Positions 4,939 through 9,294 of a stretch of DNA of 9,294 nt are shown here, piece by piece. The position numbers were made by a program, and so were the translations under genes. The notes beneath the pieces were generated by a model. That model had not been told where the DNA came from and made no database searches. It saw nothing but the letters and a program-made list of their open reading frames with translations. Source of the DNA: Candidatus Sabulitectum sp. (GTDB taxonomy: Bacteria > Fermentibacterota > Fermentibacteria > Fermentibacterales > JCC-6); contig JAOZRM010000125.1 in assembly GCA_029940175.1 (NCBI GenBank), forward strand, positions 1-9,294, written 5' to 3'. Numbering within the stretch: position 1 is the stretch's first letter; each line of letters opens with the position of its first letter.

Positions 4939-6973
4939 GAACAAGACACCTCCCGATAAGAAAAAGAATCCCTTACCAACCCCTCCGGCAGGTCTCGGTG
5001 GATGCAGTTTTCGTACTGTTACCATGTGGGTCATGCTTGGTCTTCTTGCTTATGTGCTGGTGATCTTTCTTGGATCAGGTTCTGACAAAGCATCTCTTAC
5101 CTATTCAGAGCTTCTTGAGTATGCCGGCCAGGGAAAGGTAGAAACTGCAGTTCTTTCCACAGGTGGAGATGTGGAGGGTGAGTTCCGTTCCCCTCAGACC
5201 ATCGGAAATGGTGAGAGCTCACAGGAGTATCTGAAGTATTCCAGTTTTGTACCATTTGAAGACGAAGGCTCTATAGATCTGCTGAGAGCCCAGGGAGTTG
5301 ATGTTTCAGGAAGAGGTCCCAGTGGCCTAATGGCTATTTTGATCAATGTAGGTCCAATTCTTCTTTTCATAATTCTTTGGATATTTATAATGAGAAGGAT
5401 GTCCGGCGGAGGACAGGCTTTCAGTTTTGGCAAGAGCAAAGCCAAGCTTATCACCGGTGACAAGCCCAAGAACACATTTGAGGATGTTGCCGGCTGCGAT
5501 GAAGCAAAACAGGAGCTAGAAGAGGTAATTGAATTCCTCAAGGAACCGGCAAAATTCCAGAAACTCGGGGGAAAGATCCCCAAGGGAGTTCTTCTGATAG
5601 GCCCTCCTGGAACAGGAAAAACCCTGCTTGCAAGAGCCGTTGCCGGAGAGGCAAAAGTACCTTTCTTTTCCATGAGCGGATCTGATTTTGTTGAAATGTT
5701 TGTTGGAGTCGGAGCCAGTCGAGTCCGAGACTTGTTTGTTCAGGCAAAGGCCAAGTCTCCCAGTATTATTTTTATAGATGAGATTGATGCCGTGGGCCGT
5801 CAGCGAGGAACTGGTCTTGGTGGAGGGCATGATGAAAGGGAACAGACTCTTAATGCTCTTCTTGTTGAAATGGACGGGTTTGCAGACAACCAGGGTGTTA
5901 TTGTTATTGCCGCAACCAACAGGCCTGATGTTCTTGATGCAGCCCTGCTTCGTCCGGGACGTTTTGATAGAAGAATCACAGTAGGAATGCCTGATGTAAA
6001 GGGCCGTGAGGCCATTTTGAAGGTACACACAGCAAGAATGCCACTGCATAAAGAGGTTGACCTTTCTGTGATATCCAGACGAACTCCCGGCTTCAGCGGA
6101 GCTGATCTGGAATCACTTGCAAATGAAGCGGCCCTTCACGCTGCGAGAAGAGATGCCAATTCCATAGAAATGCGAGATTTCGAGAGCGCAGTGGACAGAA
6201 TCATTATGGGTATTGAGAGAAGAAGTATGGTAATGACCGAGGAAGAGAAGAAACTCACTGCTGTTCACGAGAGTGGCCACGCCATAGTGAACGTTTTCAG
6301 CCCTCAGTCAGACCCTTTCCATAAAGTTACTATTGTTCCAAGAGGCCAGGCGCTGGGTGTTACCAGCTTTCTGCCAAAGGCTGAAAGACACAACTACTCG
6401 CTTGAATACTGTGAGACTGTTCTTGCCCGTCTGCTTGGAGGAAGGGGAGCGGAGAAGCTGTTCCTGGATACCATGAGCACCGGCGCAGGTAACGATCTTG
6501 ACCGGGCTACTGACCTTGCCAGGAAGATGGTCTGTAACTGGGGAATGAGTCCGGAGATCGGTCCAGTGTCTTTCTCCGAAGACCACGGCCCTGTTTTTCT
6601 TGGCCGAGACTATGCAAGAACAAAGGGTTACAGTGAGCATACTGCCAGGGTTATCGATGATGAGATCAGAAGAATTATCGGAGAGGCTTACAAAGCTGCT
6701 CTTGCCATTCTTGAGGATAATCGGGACATCGTTGAAAGACTTGCAGAAGACCTTCTGGAAAAAGAAACAGTTTCAAGTGTTGAAATAAGAGAAATGCTGG
6801 CCGAACTGAGACCGGGGATGGAATTTCCCGGACTGGACTCACCTGATTTTGATCTTTCTCCTGCTGAAGATGAAAACATAGACAGCAACGAAGAGGAGGT
6901 GAAGAATGATGGACCTGAAGAAAGTGGAGCAGGGAGTGAGACTGATGCTGGAGGGGATAGGCGAGAACCTTGA
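4931..6973 (+). CDS. ftsH: ATP-dependent zinc metalloprotease FtsH
   Basis: This is a membrane-anchored AAA+ protease that forms hexamers and degrades misfolded membrane proteins and regulatory substrates. Of 680 residues, TM1 is at ~31-48, an extracytoplasmic domain at ~50-130 and TM2 at ~134-154. The AAA module has Walker A GPPGTGKT (224-231), pore-loop region MFVGVGASRVRDLF (256-269), Walker B IIFIDE (279-284) and second region of homology ATNRPDVLDAALLRPGRFDR (328-347). The peptidase has HESGH (446-450) and STGAGND with D522 as likely third zinc ligand. The ~50-residue acidic tail is low complexity and shares its last codons out of frame with folE. The start is GTG at 4931, giving MSENKTPPDKKKN, with GGAG (4917-4920) 10 nt upstream; the next in-frame Met (32) would cut into TM1. 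All key residues are present. Confidence 0.97.
   Translation: MSENKTPPDKKKNPLPTPPAGLGGCSFRTVTMWVMLGLLAYVLVIFLGSGSDKASLTYSELLEYAGQGKVETAVLSTGGDVEGEFRSPQTIGNGESSQEYLKYSSFVPFEDEGSIDLLRAQGVDVSGRGPSGLMAILINVGPILLFIILWIFIMRRMSGGGQAFSFGKSKAKLITGDKPKNTFEDVAGCDEAKQELEEVIEFLKEPAKFQKLGGKIPKGVLLIGPPGTGKTLLARAVAGEAKVPFFSMSGSDFVEMFVGVGASRVRDLFVQAKAKSPSIIFIDEIDAVGRQRGTGLGGGHDEREQTLNALLVEMDGFADNQGVIVIAATNRPDVLDAALLRPGRFDRRITVGMPDVKGREAILKVHTARMPLHKEVDLSVISRRTPGFSGADLESLANEAALHAARRDANSIEMRDFESAVDRIIMGIERRSMVMTEEEKKLTAVHESGHAIVNVFSPQSDPFHKVTIVPRGQALGVTSFLPKAERHNYSLEYCETVLARLLGGRGAEKLFLDTMSTGAGNDLDRATDLARKMVCNWGMSPEIGPVSFSEDHGPVFLGRDYARTKGYSEHTARVIDDEIRRIIGEAYKAALAILEDNRDIVERLAEDLLEKETVSSVEIREMLAELRPGMEFPGLDSPDFDLSPAEDENIDSNEEEVKNDGPEESGAGSETDAGGDRREP
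6893..6900 (+). promoter_or_regulatory. folE ribosome binding site inside ftsH
   Basis: GAGGAGGT is a near-perfect SD. It serves ATG 6906 (6 nt from GGAGG) or the adjacent in-frame ATG 6909 (9 nt). It also encodes Glu-Glu-Val of the FtsH tail, and it decides the folE start inside ftsH. Confidence 0.8.
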
Positions 6974-7478
6974 TCGCCCCGGTATAGAAAGAACTCCTGA
7001 GAGGGTTGCAAAATCCATGGCTGAGCTTTGCAGAGGACTCGATCCTGATCTGAGAGCTCCCATGACTGTAATGAGAGAGCTTGATCAGAACGAGATGATC
7101 ATAGTTAAAGACATCAGTTTTTCATCAATGTGCGAACACCATCTTCTTCCTTTTCTTGGCAGGTGCGATGTTGTCTATCTCCCGGCAGATGATCGTATTG
7201 CTGGATTGAGTGCAATAGTAGAGCTTGTAGAGCATCTTGCTGCACGACCCACTATTCAGGAGAGATTAACAACCGAGATCGCCAATACTCTTATGGAAGA
7301 ACTACAAGCCAAGGGTGTTATGGTGGTTATGGAAGCTGAACATATGTGTCTTGCGATGCGCGGAGTTAAGAAAAGAGACAGCAGAATAGTCACCAGCGCC
7401 ATGCGGGGATATTTGAAACGACCTGAAACAAGAAGTGAGGCTCTTTCTCTTATTGGAAGGAGCATACAAGGGCGGTGA
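6906..7478 (+). CDS. folE: GTP cyclohydrolase I family protein with altered GLSK..R motif
   Basis: The canonical enzyme converts GTP to 7,8-dihydroneopterin triphosphate, the first step of folate/pterin synthesis, as a toroidal oligomer. The protein is 190 residues, the usual size of the conserved core. Visible are LDRPGIERTPERVAK (22-36); MCEHHLLPF with zinc ligands C76 and H79; RPTIQERLT (114-122), keeping the catalytic-region Q-E-R; HMC with H146 and the third zinc ligand C148; and MRGVKK with R152. The odd point is residues 100-109, GLSAIVELVE, where the family reads GLSKxxRxVx: Ala replaces the Lys and Glu the Arg that contact the GTP triphosphate in E. coli FolE (K136, R139). The enzyme may be altered, although placement before folP supports a pterin role. 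The start ATG 6906 (or 6909) is fixed by a strong SD and by early conservation. It overlaps ftsH by 68 nt and folP by 4 nt. Confidence 0.93.
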   Translation: MMDLKKVEQGVRLMLEGIGENLDRPGIERTPERVAKSMAELCRGLDPDLRAPMTVMRELDQNEMIIVKDISFSSMCEHHLLPFLGRCDVVYLPADDRIAGLSAIVELVEHLAARPTIQERLTTEIANTLMEELQAKGVMVVMEAEHMCLAMRGVKKRDSRIVTSAMRGYLKRPETRSEALSLIGRSIQGR

Positions 7479-8671
7479 GTTCCATTAGATTGCTCAGCTC
7501 GGGTCAGGGTCTTCCATGGGAAATGCTTGTTGATCTTGTGGGAGCTGACAGGGGTTGTTTGCCCAGAGTTACCCTCAGAGATCGTATCAAGGTAGTTCTG
7601 ATCCATGATCTACCCAGTCCGGCTGCTTCCATTTTGAAACAGTGTATGCTTTCCGGAGGGGCAGATGCTCTGGTACACAGAGAAGTTCTTACATGCAGAA
7701 TCGAGAGATCCAAATCTGTTGTTTTTGGAACTCCCGCAGCACTTTCCCGCGGTTGTGATTCATTAAGAAATCAGCCTTTCGGTCTGGACGCAGTTTCCAG
7801 AGAGATAAGGAAAAACATTACGGCCAACCCGGGACCAGACGTACTGAGTATAGGTGGCAGAGAGTTAACTTACTCAGATACTCCATTGATCATGGGAATA
7901 TTGAATATTACACCAGATTCCTTCAGTGACGGTGGCAGTTATTCATCTCCAGAAGAGGCGGCGAACAGAGCTGTTGCAATGGAGAAAGCCGGTGCACACA
8001 TAATTGACATTGGTGGTGAATCCACCAGACCGGGGTCAAAAGCCATTTCCGCAAAAGAGCAGCAGCTTAGAGTACTGCCTGTTATCAATGCGATACGAAA
8101 GCTTTCCTCTATTCCAATCAGTATAGATACCTGCATCCCTGAGGTTGCTGAAGCCGCTGTAAATGCAGGTGCCAATATGATCAATTCCATAAATGCCATG
8201 GAAACACAAGGCATGACCGAATTTGCTGTTTCTCAGGAACTGCCAGTGGTTCTCATGCACATGAAGGGCTCTCCTGAGACCATGCAGACAAAACCGTTCT
8301 ATGGGGATGCCCCTGATGAAATTGGGCATTATCTTCTATCCAGAGTTGAATCTATTGCAAAAGCAGGTCTGCCTCGGGAGAAAATTATTGTGGATCCTGG
8401 AATCGGTTTTGGAAAACGACTGGAAGACAACATAGCTCTGATCCACTCACTTGAATGGATCGGCATACTTACAGGATGCAAAGTTCTGCTGGGTCATTCC
8501 AGAAAGAGTTTTCTGAAGAATCTCACTGGAATCAACCAGGCTGCTCAACGTGATTCTGTCTCTCATCTGGTTACAGCCACGGTGAGAGGAGCAGATATTG
8601 TCAGGGTTCACGATGTACCGGGAACGGTGGCTGCACTGAAAGTATCTTCTGCACTGAGGAGGAGCTTATGA
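7475..8671 (+). CDS. folP: Dihydropteroate synthase with N-terminal extension
   Basis: It condenses 6-hydroxymethyl-dihydropterin pyrophosphate with p-aminobenzoate to dihydropteroate; this is the sulfonamide target. The TIM-barrel domain (from ~137) has GILNITPDSFSDGG (141-154), GGESTRPGS (180-188), SIDT (216-219), pterin-contact N237, MHMKG (261-265), DPGIGFGK (307-314), HSRKS (341-345) and the C-terminal RVHDV (377-381). Residue 238 is Ser where IND is usual. At 398 aa it is longer than the ~280-aa standard because of a ~130-residue N-terminal region with ILKQCMLSGGADALVHRE and QPFGL. Similar extended forms are known in other bacteria, so this is not a fusion artefact. The start is GTG, sharing GTGA with the folE stop; GGAAGGAG lies about 11 nt upstream. 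The stop shares ATGA with cdaA. Confidence 0.95.
   Translation: MSSIRLLSSGQGLPWEMLVDLVGADRGCLPRVTLRDRIKVVLIHDLPSPAASILKQCMLSGGADALVHREVLTCRIERSKSVVFGTPAALSRGCDSLRNQPFGLDAVSREIRKNITANPGPDVLSIGGRELTYSDTPLIMGILNITPDSFSDGGSYSSPEEAANRAVAMEKAGAHIIDIGGESTRPGSKAISAKEQQLRVLPVINAIRKLSSIPISIDTCIPEVAEAAVNAGANMINSINAMETQGMTEFAVSQELPVVLMHMKGSPETMQTKPFYGDAPDEIGHYLLSRVESIAKAGLPREKIIVDPGIGFGKRLEDNIALIHSLEWIGILTGCKVLLGHSRKSFLKNLTGINQAAQRDSVSHLVTATVRGADIVRVHDVPGTVAALKVSSALRRSL
8657..8664 (+). promoter_or_regulatory. cdaA ribosome binding site inside the end of folP
   Basis: AGGAGGAG in the last folP codons lies 3 nt before the ATG at 8668, or 5 nt counting from its AGGAGG core. With the ATGA overlap it supports coupled translation of folP and the cyclase. 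Confidence 0.75.
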
Positions 8672-9294
8672 ATCTCCTGGGTCATCCCCTTCTGTCGTCT
8701 TTCTGGTTGATTCAGATCCTTGATATTGCCCTGATCACCTACCTGGTCTGGCTTCTTCTCAGAGCTATCTGGGGTCAGCCGATAATGCGGGTTATCGTGG
8801 CAGTTGTGCTGGTCTGGGGAGTCAGTGTTGTGCTTAACGCAATAGGCTTCTATTCCATTGGTCTTATCACCGGGAAACTTGCTTCCGTGAGTATTTTTGC
8901 TCTTATTGTGATCTTCAGTCAGGAAGTTAAAGACATGCTTGCCAGATTCGGACGATACTTGAGTAGAATCGATTTTCTTGATTTCAGACATCATTACGAT
9001 AACAAGGATATGATCAAGTCTGTGGAGGCTGTTCTTGAGACATGTAATTATCTCAAAGAGCGGGGATATGGCGGCTTAATGGTTTTGGTAAGAGAAGAGA
9101 ATATCAACGATTACTGCAAAGACGCCTTTGATCTAAACGACCTTCCGGTAACCTCCGGCTTTCTGGAATCGTTTCTGACCCCTCCGGGGCCCTATCATGA
9201 CGGGGCTATTGTAATCAAGGGGGATAGAATTCTTATGGCCAGGGCAATTCTACCTCTGACTTTCCCAAATGCCGATACAGTTGCTCTGGGAACA
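8668..9294 (+). CDS. cdaA: Diadenylate cyclase CdaA/DacA, N-terminal 209 codons, cut by window edge
   Basis: This membrane enzyme makes the second messenger c-di-AMP from two ATP. The frame is open from ATG 8668 to the window end. Residues ~13-33, 39-58 and 63-83 are three hydrophobic segments, the CdaA membrane arrangement, followed by IFSQEVKDMLARFGR, which replaces the usual IFQPELRxxLExLGR. The cytoplasmic DAC domain then shows GGLMVLVREE (135-144), HDGAIVIKGDRI (177-188) with the catalytic DGA motif at 178-180, and ARAILPLT. The frame ends at ALGT, exactly where the second motif (RHR) should follow. PYHDGA in place of the common PLHDGA, and SQ in place of QP, are mild divergences. The order folP-cdaA, usually followed by a ybbR-domain gene and glmM, is common in bacteria. 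It overlaps the folP stop by ATGA. Confidence 0.94.
   Translation, partial: MNLLGHPLLSSFWLIQILDIALITYLVWLLLRAIWGQPIMRVIVAVVLVWGVSVVLNAIGFYSIGLITGKLASVSIFALIVIFSQEVKDMLARFGRYLSRIDFLDFRHHYDNKDMIKSVEAVLETCNYLKERGYGGLMVLVREENINDYCKDAFDLNDLPVTSGFLESFLTPPGPYHDGAIVIKGDRILMARAILPLTFPNADTVALGT

Noticed and set aside
5194..5673. Minus-strand open frame across ftsH
   Set aside because: It is antisense to the AAA domain, where all FtsH motifs are intact; no family pattern on the minus strand.
8608..8994. Minus-strand open frame across the folP/cdaA junction
   Set aside because: It lies opposite the folP end and the CdaA membrane helices, both clearly coding on the plus strand.
1..9294. CRISPR arrays, insertion sequences, phage or defence genes
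   Set aside because: No direct repeat array, no transposase-like product and no inverted-repeat-bounded element was seen; the genes are housekeeping or envelope families.

Overview
The window is about 9.3 kb of gene-dense bacterial chromosome with moderate GC. It holds the 3' end of a tRNA gene, a minus-strand cluster of envelope and transport genes, and a divergent plus-strand run of housekeeping genes that continues past the right edge. The organism looks like a diderm bacterium with type IV pilin or type II secretion type pseudopilins. The tilS-hpt-ftsH core followed by folE-folP-cdaA, and the style of the pilin, fit the FCB/candidate-phylum part of the tree (a Fermentibacteria-like lineage is one guess). 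That placement is a low-confidence impression, not something the sequence proves.

Left edge (1-190): the last 53 nt of a tRNA with anticodon CAT and an encoded CCA, then a strong rho-independent terminator, then about 100 nt with nothing recognisable. Minus-strand cluster (3392 down to 191): a small single-TM protein, a pseudopilin overlapping it by ATGA, an APC-family permease fused to a C-terminal PTS EIIA-like domain, a possible 21-codon ORF overlapping the permease stop, and a second small single-TM protein. The first and last members are clear paralogs. Both are 135 aa, with matching topology and a shared LP.G...W pattern at the same residue numbers. The cluster therefore begins and ends with copies of one unrecognised envelope protein family.

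Plus-strand cluster (3467 to beyond 9294): tilS, hpt, ftsH, folE, folP and the first 209 codons of a CdaA-type diadenylate cyclase. Every junction overlaps (1, 8, 68, 4 and 4 nt), so this is almost certainly one translationally coupled operon. It joins tRNA-Ile2 decoding (TilS), purine salvage (Hpt), membrane proteolysis (FtsH), the first pterin step and a later folate step (FolE, FolP), and c-di-AMP synthesis (CdaA).

Most of the content is well-known families. The items most worth a second look are the paralogous 135-aa envelope pair bracketing a pilin and a permease-EIIA fusion; a FolE that keeps its zinc and catalytic motifs but has Ala and Glu where the near-invariant Lys and Arg of the GLSK..R motif should be; the 68-nt ftsH/folE out-of-frame overlap; and the short reading frame overlapping the permease stop. 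I see no CRISPR array, insertion sequence, phage gene or clear defence system.
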